63,975 bases of DNA from a virus, in the IMG/VR virus record IMGVR_UViG_3300043411_000844, positions 1 through 63,975 of that record, one strand, 5' to 3'. The position numbers and the translations under genes were made by a program. Under the pieces are notes generated by a model. That model did not search any database. It was not told where the DNA came from and worked only from the letters and a program-made list of their open reading frames with translations. The first letter of the stretch is position 1. Each line of letters opens with the position of its first letter. This document shows, piece by piece, positions 21,952 to 30,770 of the stretch.

Positions 21952-23845
21952 GACACTGAAGGTCGAGCAGAACCCGCCCAAGAAGGGCAAGAAGTTTTCG
22001 CAGAAGGACTTCGACCTGATCGCTGAGTTCGTGCGCGAGGAGCTCGGCCGCCGGCAGAACAACCGCAAGGATGCCGAGCGCGACTGGAAGGAGATCGACC
22101 GCCAGCTTCGCATGGAGCCGGACGTCTCCTACAAGTTCGACGCACAGGGGCGCAAGAAGCCCGGCATGGCCTGGATGCCCGAGATCGAGCTGCCGTTGCA
22201 AGCGCAGACGCTGGAGACGCTGACGGCCGATAGCCGCCGTCTGATGGCGCCTGACACCGGCTCCTGGTTCCGCGCGCACGCGCTGACGACAGACGAGTAT
22301 TTCGCTAAGGCCGAGGCCGAGATCAAGGTCTCCGGCGTCGATCAGACCGCGCCGATCAAGCTGCGGCAGGACGATGTCGACCGTGTGGTCGAGAGCGTCA
22401 TCCGCGATCTGCATTCCCAGCAGGGCGGCTGGTGGGACCAGTGGGACCAGTTCAACGCCGAAGCCTTCTCCTATGGCACCGGAATCGGCCGCGTGCGCAT
22501 GGCCGAGCGGTTGGTCTATGTCGAGACGGCGCGCGGCATGGCGCGACGCAAGAGCCTGATCCCGGTCTTCTTTGCCCGCTCGATCAAGGAGACCTACCTC
22601 GACGACACGCCGCATCGGGTCATGAACGAGGGGCAGCTCATCGGCCCCGGCGTCATCCACACGAAGCGCCAGCTTCTGGCCGACATCGTCATGGCGGCTG
22701 GCAAGGGCTCGAATGAGCCGACGGACGAGAACGGCGGCTGGATGTCGAAGGCCCTGAAGGGTGTCGAGGGTGACGCTCAGGGCCTCGTCGATGTCATCGA
22801 GTGGGAAGGCGATCTACTGGTGCCGCGCACCGGGCGCTCGTCGATCTTCATTCCGGGCTCGATCGTCACCGTGCTCGTCGGCAAGGGCGCGCCCAAGGTC
22901 TTCCGCTTCCGCTTCAGGAAGTACGAGTTTTCGAGCTACGTCTCGCAGCCCTATCACATCGAAAGCCTTGGCAGCCCCTACGGCGTCGGGCCGCTGCAGA
23001 AGGGCCGGCCGCTGCAATCGGGCGCGACGCACACCTTCTGCCGGTTGCTGCAGTCGGCGATCCTCAATGTCGAGCCGCCGGTCTCCTATCCGTCGGATGA
23101 CGCGGCGTTCTCCTCCACCGGCGGGCCGATCATCGAGCCGCGCGCGCTGTGGCCGACTACGGGTGAGGTCAAGCCGCACCTGATCGGCAACCCGACGGCG
23201 CTGCTCTCGGTCTATCAGGCGATCCTGACGCACTACTCCGACGTCACCGGCGTGAATGCGCCGCGGCTCGGCGCACAGGGGCTCTCGCACACGACCGCCT
23301 ACTCGAAAGAGCAGGAGCTTCAGCGCGGCCAGATCAGGACCGTCGACTACGTGCGCTCGGTCATGGACAACCCATTGCAGGCCGTCATCGACCGGCAGAT
23401 GCGGATGGCGCGCGGGGCCTGGACCGGCGAGCGCGCGGTCTGGGTCGCCGACTACGGCGGCTACGCCACGCTGACGAAGAACTGCATCCCCGAGGATGCG
23501 ATCTTCGAGGTGTTCGGCGCGGCGGGCCCGGCGGAAGCCAAGGCCAAGACGAGCGAGCAGATCCAAGCGATCCAGGTCGTGGCCCAGATGGAGGCTGCGA
23601 AGATGCAGCTTCAGCAGGGTCCGGCGCTCGACTTCGCCGCACTGCAAAAGCGCATCCTCGAGAAGGGCGGCTTCACCGATGTCGAACAATTCTTTGCCAG
23701 CGCACCTGCTGGTGCGCCTCAACCTCCTCCGGGGGGACCCGGAGTTCCGGCAAATGCTGGAGGCGCTCAAGGCGGACCCCAAATCCAAGGCGCCGTTTCA
23801 GCGCTACAGCCCATCAGCAACGGGCAGCTCGCAGAAGCAGCTTAA
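21926..23845 (+). CDS. Portal (head-tail connector) protein
   Basis: A 639-residue protein, the size of podovirus portals. The first ~100 residues include KDAERDWKEIDRQLRMEP and a hydrophobic patch IELPLQAQTLETLTADSRR, and the middle has KETYLDDTPHRVMNEG. Its position after the terminase and before scaffold and capsid is the standard one. It should form the dodecameric ring at the capsid vertex through which DNA passes. The C-terminal ~60 residues (PPPGGPGVPANAGGAQGG) are flexible and overlap the next gene. Confidence 0.85.
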   Translation: MGSMAGDSETLKVEQNPPKKGKKFSQKDFDLIAEFVREELGRRQNNRKDAERDWKEIDRQLRMEPDVSYKFDAQGRKKPGMAWMPEIELPLQAQTLETLTADSRRLMAPDTGSWFRAHALTTDEYFAKAEAEIKVSGVDQTAPIKLRQDDVDRVVESVIRDLHSQQGGWWDQWDQFNAEAFSYGTGIGRVRMAERLVYVETARGMARRKSLIPVFFARSIKETYLDDTPHRVMNEGQLIGPGVIHTKRQLLADIVMAAGKGSNEPTDENGGWMSKALKGVEGDAQGLVDVIEWEGDLLVPRTGRSSIFIPGSIVTVLVGKGAPKVFRFRFRKYEFSSYVSQPYHIESLGSPYGVGPLQKGRPLQSGATHTFCRLLQSAILNVEPPVSYPSDDAAFSSTGGPIIEPRALWPTTGEVKPHLIGNPTALLSVYQAILTHYSDVTGVNAPRLGAQGLSHTTAYSKEQELQRGQIRTVDYVRSVMDNPLQAVIDRQMRMARGAWTGERAVWVADYGGYATLTKNCIPEDAIFEVFGAAGPAEAKAKTSEQIQAIQVVAQMEAAKMQLQQGPALDFAALQKRILEKGGFTDVEQFFASAPAGAPQPPPGGPGVPANAGGAQGGPQIQGAVSALQPISNGQLAEAA

Positions 23846-23930
23846 TCGGTTCGTCTACCAGTCCGGCTATCACGACGGCTGGGAGATGTTGTTCCGCGTC
23901 CTCACCTCTCCTGAAAGGGAAACACAGTGA
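23679..23930 (+). CDS. Small head protein, Bbp19-like
   Basis: An 83-residue product from ATG 23679, lying over the portal C-terminus by 167 bases. HLLVRLNLLRGDPEFRQM and FVYQSGYHDGWEMLFRVL resemble the short Bbp19-type proteins encoded between portal and scaffold in BPP-1-like podoviruses. The role in those phages is unknown. Overlap with the Pro/Gly-rich portal tail suggests the tail was extended later. Confidence 0.55.
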   Translation: MSNNSLPAHLLVRLNLLRGDPEFRQMLEALKADPKSKAPFQRYSPSATGSSQKQLNRFVYQSGYHDGWEMLFRVLTSPERETQ

Positions 23931-24568
23931 CCATCGAGACCACGCAACCCGTGACCAGCAACGCCTCCGCTCAGGTTCAGCCTGACGCCTCGGCTCAGAA
24001 CGCTGGTGGCACGCAGACGCAAAGCCTGGAAGACATTCTGGCGGAGTTCTCCTCACCCGAGGAGACGCCGGCAGAGGTTTCCAAACCCGAGACCAAGCCG
24101 ACCGAGACCTCAGCGTCAAAGCCGGCCGCCTCGATCGCAGACCCAGACATCAAGGCAATGAAGGACAAGCTCGACGCCTTGGAGCGCACGGAGAGCCGCA
24201 AGCAGCTCGAGACCGTCATCGGCCGCATCAAGGGGGATGCCCAAGTGGACCCCGATATGGTCGAGGCGTATCTCAATCTGCAGGCGCGCAAGAACCCCGC
24301 GCTTTCCACGGCATACGTCAACCGGGACAAGAACCCGGCGGCGTGGGCGAAGGTAGAGTCCCAGCTTGCCAAGGACATCCGCGCCAAATTCGGCGGCGGT
24401 GGGCAGACGATCGACACGGCGGTTACGGAGTCGCGAGAGGCCATGGCGGCAGCGGTGCGGGGATCCTCAACCGCAGCGAAGCAGGGCGAGATTTCCGACA
24501 AGGACGTGATGAACATGTCCACGGCGGATTTCAACGCGCTCCAGCGAAAGATGGGCGTTCGCCCCTGA
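23927..24568 (+). CDS. Scaffolding protein
   Basis: A 213-residue protein with a disordered, Thr/Gln/Ser/Pro-rich first ~80 residues (TQSLEDILAEFSSPEE), an acidic helix (IKAMKDKLDALERTESRKQLE) and a small helical C-terminus (DVMNMSTADFNALQRKMG). This build and its place directly before the capsid gene fit a scaffold that shapes the procapsid and then leaves. It overlaps the gene before it by four bases. Confidence 0.7.
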   Translation: MTIETTQPVTSNASAQVQPDASAQNAGGTQTQSLEDILAEFSSPEETPAEVSKPETKPTETSASKPAASIADPDIKAMKDKLDALERTESRKQLETVIGRIKGDAQVDPDMVEAYLNLQARKNPALSTAYVNRDKNPAAWAKVESQLAKDIRAKFGGGGQTIDTAVTESREAMAAAVRGSSTAAKQGEISDKDVMNMSTADFNALQRKMGVRP

Positions 24569-24597
24569 CGCTGCTCTTTTAGAGAAAGAGCACGACA

Positions 24598-25653
24598 ATG
24601 TCTCTCACGACCACGACACAGATCACCCGCGCGGTGAATGTGATGTTCATGCGCCGGTTCCTCGAGCGCGCGAACTACCGGACGCACTACTTCAACGGTA
24701 CGGCGCCCGGCAATCTGTCTCGCAATGGCGGCACCGTCACGGCTATGTGGCGCCGCATCGAGCATCTGACGCCGTCGACCACGACGCTGTCGGAGATCTC
24801 GGCCGAGACCTATCCGACCCGCAACGGCGTCCAGCCGAGCGTGACGGACGTGACGAAGGCCGTCGCGAAGTATGGCACCCACATCCTCTTGACCGAGGAA
24901 GCGGACATCCAGAACTTCAACGGCACCACCGCCGAGTTGCTCGACATCCTGGCCGCCAACGCCGGGCGCTCGATCAACATGGTCGTCCGCAACGAGATGG
25001 AAGACAACGCCACCCTCGTCTACGCGGCCGGCAACTGCGACGGTGAGAACGGTGCGATCATCACCACGGCTGCGCTGGAGAGTGTCATCAACACGCTCAA
25101 CCGCAACGTCGCGGAGCCCTTCTTGGCGATGACCACCGGCTCGACCAATGTCGGCACCTCGCCGATCCTGCCGGCGTACTACGCCATCTGCCACCCTGAC
25201 GTGGCGCATGACGTGGCTGGCCTCACCGGCTTCAAGTCGGTCGAGACCTATGCCGGCCAGGTGCAGGTGCTGCCGGGTGAGTTCGGCTACTACGGCCGCG
25301 GCGGCTACGGCATTCGCTTCATGGCGACGCCGGATGCCTCCATCGATCTCGCCTCGGGCGGCACGAACTCGGGCAAGCGTGGCTCGGACGCCAACGCCGA
25401 TCTCTACACGACCGTGGTCTTCGGCAAGAACGCCGTCGGCACGATCGGCTTCGGCAACGCTCTCCCCGACTCCGTCATGGATGCGGACGAGAAGATGTCG
25501 ATGATCGAGATCATCAACAAGCCGCGCGGTTCTGCCGGTACGGCCGATCCGCTCAACGAGCTGTCGACCATGGGCTGGAAAGCCTGGGCTGGCGCAAAGG
25601 TGTTGAATTCCGGCTGGATCCGCGGCATTCGCTCCGCGGCCACCGAGCTCTGA
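24598..25653 (+). CDS. Major capsid protein (N4-gp56 family)
   Basis: A 351-residue protein. The N-terminus (QITRAVNVMFMRRFLERAN) and blocks such as RNGGTVTAMWRRI, VTKAVAKYGTHILLTEEAD, AYYAICHPDVAHDVAGL and TVVFGKNAVGTIGF match the N4-gp56 capsid family with an HK97-like fold. AGAGAAAG lies before the ATG. It is followed at once by a strong terminator, so capsid transcript is set apart from downstream genes. Confidence 0.9.
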   Translation: MSLTTTTQITRAVNVMFMRRFLERANYRTHYFNGTAPGNLSRNGGTVTAMWRRIEHLTPSTTTLSEISAETYPTRNGVQPSVTDVTKAVAKYGTHILLTEEADIQNFNGTTAELLDILAANAGRSINMVVRNEMEDNATLVYAAGNCDGENGAIITTAALESVINTLNRNVAEPFLAMTTGSTNVGTSPILPAYYAICHPDVAHDVAGLTGFKSVETYAGQVQVLPGEFGYYGRGGYGIRFMATPDASIDLASGGTNSGKRGSDANADLYTTVVFGKNAVGTIGFGNALPDSVMDADEKMSMIEIINKPRGSAGTADPLNELSTMGWKAWAGAKVLNSGWIRGIRSAATEL

Positions 25654-25681
25654 TCGGGCTAGCAGCGTAACAGACGATAGG

Positions 25682-25708
25682 GCCGGGGGCTTGTTGCTCC
25701 CGGCTTTT
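25682..25708 (+). terminator. Intrinsic terminator after the capsid gene
   Basis: GCCGGG at 25682 pairs with CCCGGC at 25699, with GGC/GCT inside, followed by TTTT. The sequence is nearly the same as the terminator after the GcrA gene (61072-61100), GCCGGGGGCTT...GCTCCCGGC. Confidence 0.85.
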
Positions 25709-25731
25709 CCATTTCAAACCATGAGGCCACG

Positions 25732-26232
25732 ATGGGAATCGCAAGTCAGCCAGATAGCCCAGAGAATATCGCGCACCGAGCCGGGCGCGACATCTACGGC
25801 TCGATGGTGGGCGGCTTCCGCCGCACCGAGATCGCTCGCATCTGCAACGCCTGGAATGTGCCGGTTGCCGCCGGTGCGACCAAGGAGGAGATGCTCGCCG
25901 CTCTGAAGCCGCTCGAGGCGAAGGGCGTCGATCTGCTGCGGCCTCCGGTCAAAATGCCTGAGCGCGCCAGCTATCAAGGCGAATCCAAAGCCGAGACGAT
26001 CACCGAGGCCGAGCGCGCGCGCGCCGCCAAGGCAGACGCCGAGATCAAGCAGGCCGAGCTTCGCGCCAAGTTCCCGGCGCTGCGCAAGCAGCTCGCCGAC
26101 CTGCAGATTGGCAAGCTCCGCGCCTTCGCCAAGACGATCGGCATTCCCGGCCGGCCGACCGACAAGCGCGACGACATCATCGACAAGATCATCGAGCTCA
26201 AGGCCGATGAAGCCGAGGCAGCGCTCGCATGA
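25732..26232 (+). CDS. Hypothetical head protein with SAP-like C-terminus
   Basis: A 166-residue protein. A first helix-rich part contains RRTEIARICNAWNVPVAAG and a last part contains LQIGKLRAFAKTIGIPG followed by RDDIIDKIIEL. Both halves read like short SAP or Rho-N-type helix-extension-helix motifs, which bind nucleic acid. Between them is an Ala/Glu/Lys coiled coil. Its position after the capsid suggests a head completion or genome-contact protein. Confidence 0.55.
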   Translation: MGIASQPDSPENIAHRAGRDIYGSMVGGFRRTEIARICNAWNVPVAAGATKEEMLAALKPLEAKGVDLLRPPVKMPERASYQGESKAETITEAERARAAKADAEIKQAELRAKFPALRKQLADLQIGKLRAFAKTIGIPGRPTDKRDDIIDKIIELKADEAEAALA

Positions 26233-26885
26233 CCACCTTCCTCACGGGCGTTAACGACGTTCTCAACCGGGTCCACATCACGTCGGTCAACGGCCCGATC
26301 ACGTCGTTCACCGACTCTGGGCGCCAGGTTCATATCGATCTCGCCATCCAGCTTTGGAACGAGGCGATCGATACTCTCTACGACATCACGAACACGCCGC
26401 GCGTCCAGGAGACGGCGGTGACGAACATCACTCTCGTCTCGGGCACGCGCGAGTACGATCTCCCGTCGGGCTTCGTGCAAATCCGCTGGCCGCTCGTCAA
26501 CGAGGCGAACGGCTACGAGATCATGGAGTATCCGGGCGGCTACGTGCAGATGCGGCGCGATCAGTTGCAGCCCTCGCAGTGGACGGGCTTGCCGATGTAT
26601 GCGGCGATCAACCCGACCACGGCCGATCTCAGGATGGACCGGGCACCGGATGACGACTCCGACGGTCTCGTGTTCGTTCTGCTCTACGACAAGAACAACG
26701 GCATGTCGGCGATCGCCGATGTGATCCCGGTTCCCAATGATCCCTGCTATCGCGCGCTGGTGGCGGCGATCGCGGAGGTGTGGGAGTTGAAGAAGCGCAA
26801 TGATCTCGAACCCGGCATGTTCCGCTCGAGCCTCGCGCGCGCCGCTTCCTTCATGTCGCAAGCGCCGCGGAGGTCGCATTGGTAG
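26229..26885 (+). CDS. Head-tail adaptor protein
   Basis: A 218-residue protein. It starts with a long helix (VLNRVHITSVNGPI, DLAIQLWNEAIDTLYDIT) and a beta domain (VSGTREYDLPSGFVQIRWP), and ends in a helix (ALVAAIAEVWELKKRND). This resembles adaptors that stack below the portal in podoviruses (T7 gp11 / P22 gp4-like). It starts as ATGA on the previous gene. Confidence 0.6.
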   Translation: MTTFLTGVNDVLNRVHITSVNGPITSFTDSGRQVHIDLAIQLWNEAIDTLYDITNTPRVQETAVTNITLVSGTREYDLPSGFVQIRWPLVNEANGYEIMEYPGGYVQMRRDQLQPSQWTGLPMYAAINPTTADLRMDRAPDDDSDGLVFVLLYDKNNGMSAIADVIPVPNDPCYRALVAAIAEVWELKKRNDLEPGMFRSSLARAASFMSQAPRRSHW

Positions 26886-28480
26886 GCAAGATCGGGGCGA
26901 AGAAGACAACCCTCGCGCAGAACGATCTCGGCAATCGCATCCGCTTCGGCGGCGGCCTGTCGACGCGCGCTTCGCCGGACGAGGTGAACGAGCGCGACTG
27001 CACGTTGGGCGAGAACTTCTCGCTCGACTACCGCAATTCCGAGTTCCGCAAGCGGAAGCAGTTCGATCTTGCTGGCACCGCGCCCAACGGCGAGCAGATC
27101 CAAGGCTTCGCCCAGCTTATCAAACGCGACGGCACGCGCACGCTGCTCGTGCAGGCGGGCCCGACCGTCTACTCGACCGACTTCACGACATGGACGAGCG
27201 TCGGCACGGTCGACGAGACGGCCAAGCTGCGCGGTCCCCGCACGCATATCTTCGAACTCGACGACGTCGTCATCATCACTGATCTTGCGGGTATCGAGCC
27301 GGTCTACACCTGGAACGGCACGACGTTCGCGGCCATGACGCACAATCTGGCGGGCACCTTCAAGGCGCGCTACTGCATTGTTGCTGACGAACGCGCCTTC
27401 TATACCAACGTCGAAAGCAACTCAGTCGACACCGAGCACCTGATCGTCGGGTCCAAGCGCTCCGACTATGCGACGCTCTCGGTTTCCAATCGGCCGTCCT
27501 CCTCGCTAGGTGCGGCCGATCCGTTCTTTCTGCTCTCGCCTGACACGAAGCAGATCAACGGTTTCGTCGCCGCCTTCGGCCTGATCGCTTTCTCGACCAA
27601 GCGCGGGCAGATGTGGAAGCTCTCGGGCAGCAACGCCACGGACTTCTCGATCGATCCTCTCTACGCGGGCTCGGCCGCCGACGGTGATGAAGCGGTTGCC
27701 TATGTCGGCAACGACGTGCATTTCGGCCGCGCGGGCCGGCTTGAAAGCCTTGCCGCCACCGATCGTTTCGGCGATGTCGAGACCGATGACCTTTCGGTCG
27801 GCATCTCGGAAGACATCACCGATCTGGATGATTGGACGATCGTCTACAACTCGCGCGAGCAGAAGGTCTACTACCACGCCGACGGCGACGAGGCGCTGTG
27901 GGTCTTCCACAAGGCGCTCGCCGGCTCCGATCTCTCGCCCTGGTCGAAGTGGACGACGCGCCACTCGATGGCCTTCAACCCAAACTGCATGATGTCGATG
28001 GTCGATCCGACCGACGGCCTCGAATACGTCTTCTGCGGCGATGACAGCGGCAACGTCTATCGGCTCGACGGGTCGGGCTCTGGCGGCGATGGCGGCACCG
28101 CCTCGATCCGCGCCTTCCGCCGCTCGGCGCTGTTCTCGAGCCCCGGCTTCTCCGAGACCTACGACATGGAGGGGATGCTCAAGTACCGCGCGGGTCTCGC
28201 CGCGTCGGTGACGGTGCGCATTCTCTGGCAGGGCCAGCGGGTCTTCAACACGGTTCTGGACCTCTCGATTCCAGCCGTTACCGACTACGAGTTCTATGGG
28301 GGCAGCAGCTACTATGGCGACGGATCAGTCTACGGCAGCGCGACCGACGGAAAGATCATCCACGAACGGTTCACTGTCCCCGGACAGTCCGCCGACTATC
28401 AGGTCGAAGTCGAGATCGACGGCACCAGTGAGTTCGCCATCACCGAGCTCGCCCTCGCCTTCTCCGTCGCTGGGGGCTAG
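26879..28480 (+). CDS. Tail tube / beta-propeller tail stabilisation protein
   Basis: A 533-residue protein from TTG 26879. It is built of short repeated strands typical of a propeller (VYSTDFTTWTSVGTVD, VVIITDLAGIEPVYTWNG, FSTKRGQMWKLSGSNATDF, VFCGDDSGNVYRLDG). Proteins of this type form the short tail tube or plug of podoviruses (T7 gp12-like or P22 gp10-like). The C-terminal ~110 residues form a separate beta domain. It overlaps the adaptor gene by seven bases. Confidence 0.7.
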   Translation: MVGKIGAKKTTLAQNDLGNRIRFGGGLSTRASPDEVNERDCTLGENFSLDYRNSEFRKRKQFDLAGTAPNGEQIQGFAQLIKRDGTRTLLVQAGPTVYSTDFTTWTSVGTVDETAKLRGPRTHIFELDDVVIITDLAGIEPVYTWNGTTFAAMTHNLAGTFKARYCIVADERAFYTNVESNSVDTEHLIVGSKRSDYATLSVSNRPSSSLGAADPFFLLSPDTKQINGFVAAFGLIAFSTKRGQMWKLSGSNATDFSIDPLYAGSAADGDEAVAYVGNDVHFGRAGRLESLAATDRFGDVETDDLSVGISEDITDLDDWTIVYNSREQKVYYHADGDEALWVFHKALAGSDLSPWSKWTTRHSMAFNPNCMMSMVDPTDGLEYVFCGDDSGNVYRLDGSGSGGDGGTASIRAFRRSALFSSPGFSETYDMEGMLKYRAGLAASVTVRILWQGQRVFNTVLDLSIPAVTDYEFYGGSSYYGDGSVYGSATDGKIIHERFTVPGQSADYQVEVEIDGTSEFAITELALAFSVAGG

Positions 28481-29003
28481 GCGGCCGCGCCGGTCGCAGC
28501 TTTTCAAGGGGCGCTACGTCGAATACCGCGTCACGACGCGCGACGATCTCCGCTTTGCCTATGCGGCCTGGCGGCTCGGCAGCAAGATCGACATGCTGCA
28601 CTTCGAGCCGGACGCCGACATGGCGGGCCCCGAGTGGGTCGAGTACACGGCCGAGTTCCTGATCGCCCACTACGCGCATGCCTTCACGCTGTTTGCCAAG
28701 ACGCACGAGGGCAAGCGGCCGGCGGGAATTGCGCTCCTGCACCAGCCCGACAAGCGCGCGGGCGTGCTGTGGATGGCGGACGTCATCTGGTTCCCGTGGG
28801 CATCCTCGCGCAACAAGCTCGAAAGCATCGTCAACTTCATGAACTCGATGCGCAAGCAGTGGCTGATCTTCGAGTTCGCGATCCCGGCCGAGACTCCCTT
28901 CTTCGATCATGTCTGCCGCTACGGCGTGATGCGACGGGCGGGGACGGTCTTTGATCTTTACGCCGAACCTGCATCGGTCTTTCAGACCCGCAAACTGAGG
29001 TAG
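28428..29003 (+). CDS. Virion-cluster protein, GNAT-like
   Basis: The conserved part starts near 28505 (FKGRYVEYRVTTRDDLRFAY) and ends at 29003. The alternation VLWMADVIWFPWASSRNKL and WLIFEFAIPAE resembles small acetyltransferase-like proteins common in this slot of alphaproteobacterial and BPP-1-like podoviruses; no catalytic proof is visible. Start is uncertain: no ATG is near, and the GTG at 28428 inside the propeller gene is the closest normal start. Upstream ATGs give only Ser/Pro-rich shadow sequence. Confidence 0.5.
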   Translation: MSSPSPSSPSPSPSLGARRPRRSQLFKGRYVEYRVTTRDDLRFAYAAWRLGSKIDMLHFEPDADMAGPEWVEYTAEFLIAHYAHAFTLFAKTHEGKRPAGIALLHQPDKRAGVLWMADVIWFPWASSRNKLESIVNFMNSMRKQWLIFEFAIPAETPFFDHVCRYGVMRRAGTVFDLYAEPASVFQTRKLR

Positions 29004-29008
29004 ACGAA

Positions 29009-30001
29009 ATGCCGACATCCGTAATTGCCGCAGCTCTGCCGGCGCTCGTCTCCACGGGCGTCGGCCTAGCGGCCGATAGCCTGATGGGTGGCGGTGGCGC
29101 CGAAAGCGTTGGCTCGAGCTTCAGCGAACTCAAGAAGCAGGCGACGCCCGGCTTCAAGACGCTCAACATCGGTCAGGTTGCCTCCCCGTTCGACGCCGCT
29201 GCGAAGACGCTCAAGAATACGAGCTATGCGCAGACGATGCGCTCCCCCGGCCTCAACATCGGGGTCAACAAGAAGGGCCAGGTGACGACCGGGCGCACCG
29301 GTTACGCGCAGTCCCTGATCGATCAGTTGCGCACGGCGGGCGGCGACGCGGTCGGCGGCATCAACGCGCTGCTCGGCGAGGTCAATCCCGGTTTCGGCAG
29401 GCTCACCGATGCGCGCGTCGGGGCCATCACAAGCGCGCGCGAGCGCACGACGAGCGATCTGAGGGACAGCCTCGCGCGTCGGCGCATTGCCGGCTCCTCC
29501 TTCGCCAATGACTCGATCGCGCGCACGGAGGCTGAGTTCGGCCAGGCCGAAGCCACGGCGCGCGCGGAGAGCTTCCTCGAGGAGCTCGACACGACCGCCA
29601 AGCTCCTCGATCAGCGCTTCAAAGTGCAGGAGGACGTGGTCACGAAGGAACTCACGCAGACAAACTTCGAGACCGAGCAGGGCGCGAAGGTGATGGCCGA
29701 CGTGCGCCAGTCGATGCGGCAGACGCAGGCGCTGATGTCGGAGATCATGCTGGCCAAGGCACAGACGCTGGCAAGGTCGCGCGAGTTCAACGCCGGCGCC
29801 TACAACAATGCGCAGGTCGCCGGCACGAATGCGGCTGCCAACCTGACGGGGCAGGCGACCGAAGTCGATCAGGGCGTCGGCTCGACGATCGGCCAGTTGT
29901 TCCAGCCGGTCGGCAAGGCTGTGGGGGATGCGGCGGGATCGTACTTCGGCAAAGAGGCCGGGCTCGGATCGGCCGACTGGACAGCAACGATAGGGGCCTA
30001 A
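29009..30001 (+). CDS. Internal virion (DNA ejection) protein
   Basis: A 330-residue protein. It starts with a hydrophobic, Ala-rich helix (VIAAALPALVSTGVGLAAD), then has long amphipathic helices (FGQAEATARAESFLEELDTTAKLLDQRF) and Gly-rich ends. Proteins like this (P22 gp7 / T7 gp14 type) leave the capsid ahead of the genome and line the channel across the host envelope. Its place before the giant polyvalent protein supports this. Confidence 0.6.
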   Translation: MPTSVIAAALPALVSTGVGLAADSLMGGGGAESVGSSFSELKKQATPGFKTLNIGQVASPFDAAAKTLKNTSYAQTMRSPGLNIGVNKKGQVTTGRTGYAQSLIDQLRTAGGDAVGGINALLGEVNPGFGRLTDARVGAITSARERTTSDLRDSLARRRIAGSSFANDSIARTEAEFGQAEATARAESFLEELDTTAKLLDQRFKVQEDVVTKELTQTNFETEQGAKVMADVRQSMRQTQALMSEIMLAKAQTLARSREFNAGAYNNAQVAGTNAAANLTGQATEVDQGVGSTIGQLFQPVGKAVGDAAGSYFGKEAGLGSADWTATIGA

Positions 30002-30005
30002 GATC

Positions 30006-30767
30006 ATGGCTGGAGCGGTATTCGCAGGATTCGGCAAGGGCCTCTCTGAGGGGCACCGCCAGGGCATCGCCGATCGTCAGCAGGGGCTCCAGGAGCGCAA
30101 GCAGACGTTCGATGAAGGCGAGTCCCTCTGGGACAAGGCGATCAAGACGGTCGATGGTTTGGCGGCAAACGCCGTGCAGCTCGTCGCCAATGCGCCGTCG
30201 CCGGACAAAATCCCGCGTCAGACATTGATGACGATTGAACAGAACGTGAACGACATTGCTGCTGGTTTGGCTGAACTGCCGGGCGGTGAGACGATCGGGC
30301 CGGCGCTGGTCAAGGGCTTCCAGGCCAAGGTGAAGGGCGGCCTCACGCAAGCGCAGGCGGCCGAGCAAGCCGCGAATGCGGAGATCGCCGGTGCGCGCGT
30401 AAAGGAGGAGGCCGGCATGGAGTCCGGCATGCGTAAGCCCAAGTCGGCGCGCGAACAGGGCGACGAGATCGAGCTTTCGATCAAGCGCAAGATCGCGACC
30501 GGTGGCATCTCAAGCCTGACTCCCGGCGAGCAGGACTACGTCAACAGGTTCATGACGAAGCAGTCGGGCGGCGGTGGTGGGGTTGACGATCTCCTGTCGC
30601 AGTTCGGCGGCGGCGCGGCGGCGGCACCGGCTGCCTCTGGCGCGACGCTACGCCCCCCCGCCAGCAGCGAGATCGCAGCGGCTCGTGCCGCGATCGCCAA
30701 TGGCAAAGACCCGAACGCTGTTCGCCAGCGCCTTATCGACAATGGCATTGACCCGAGCGGGCTGTAA
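30006..30767 (+). CDS. Internal virion protein, helical
   Basis: A 253-residue protein. It opens with MAGAVFAGFGKGLSEGHRQG, a membrane-active-looking start, followed by Gln/Lys-rich helices (RQQGLQERKQTFDEGESLWD) and a Gly-rich linker. The last 30 residues (SSEIAAARAAIANGKDPNAVRQRLI) form a short helical repeat often found at the end of phage structural or lytic proteins. Ejection or assembly role inferred from position. Confidence 0.55.
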   Translation: MAGAVFAGFGKGLSEGHRQGIADRQQGLQERKQTFDEGESLWDKAIKTVDGLAANAVQLVANAPSPDKIPRQTLMTIEQNVNDIAAGLAELPGGETIGPALVKGFQAKVKGGLTQAQAAEQAANAEIAGARVKEEAGMESGMRKPKSAREQGDEIELSIKRKIATGGISSLTPGEQDYVNRFMTKQSGGGGGVDDLLSQFGGGAAAAPAASGATLRPPASSEIAAARAAIANGKDPNAVRQRLIDNGIDPSGL

Positions 30768-30770
30768 TAC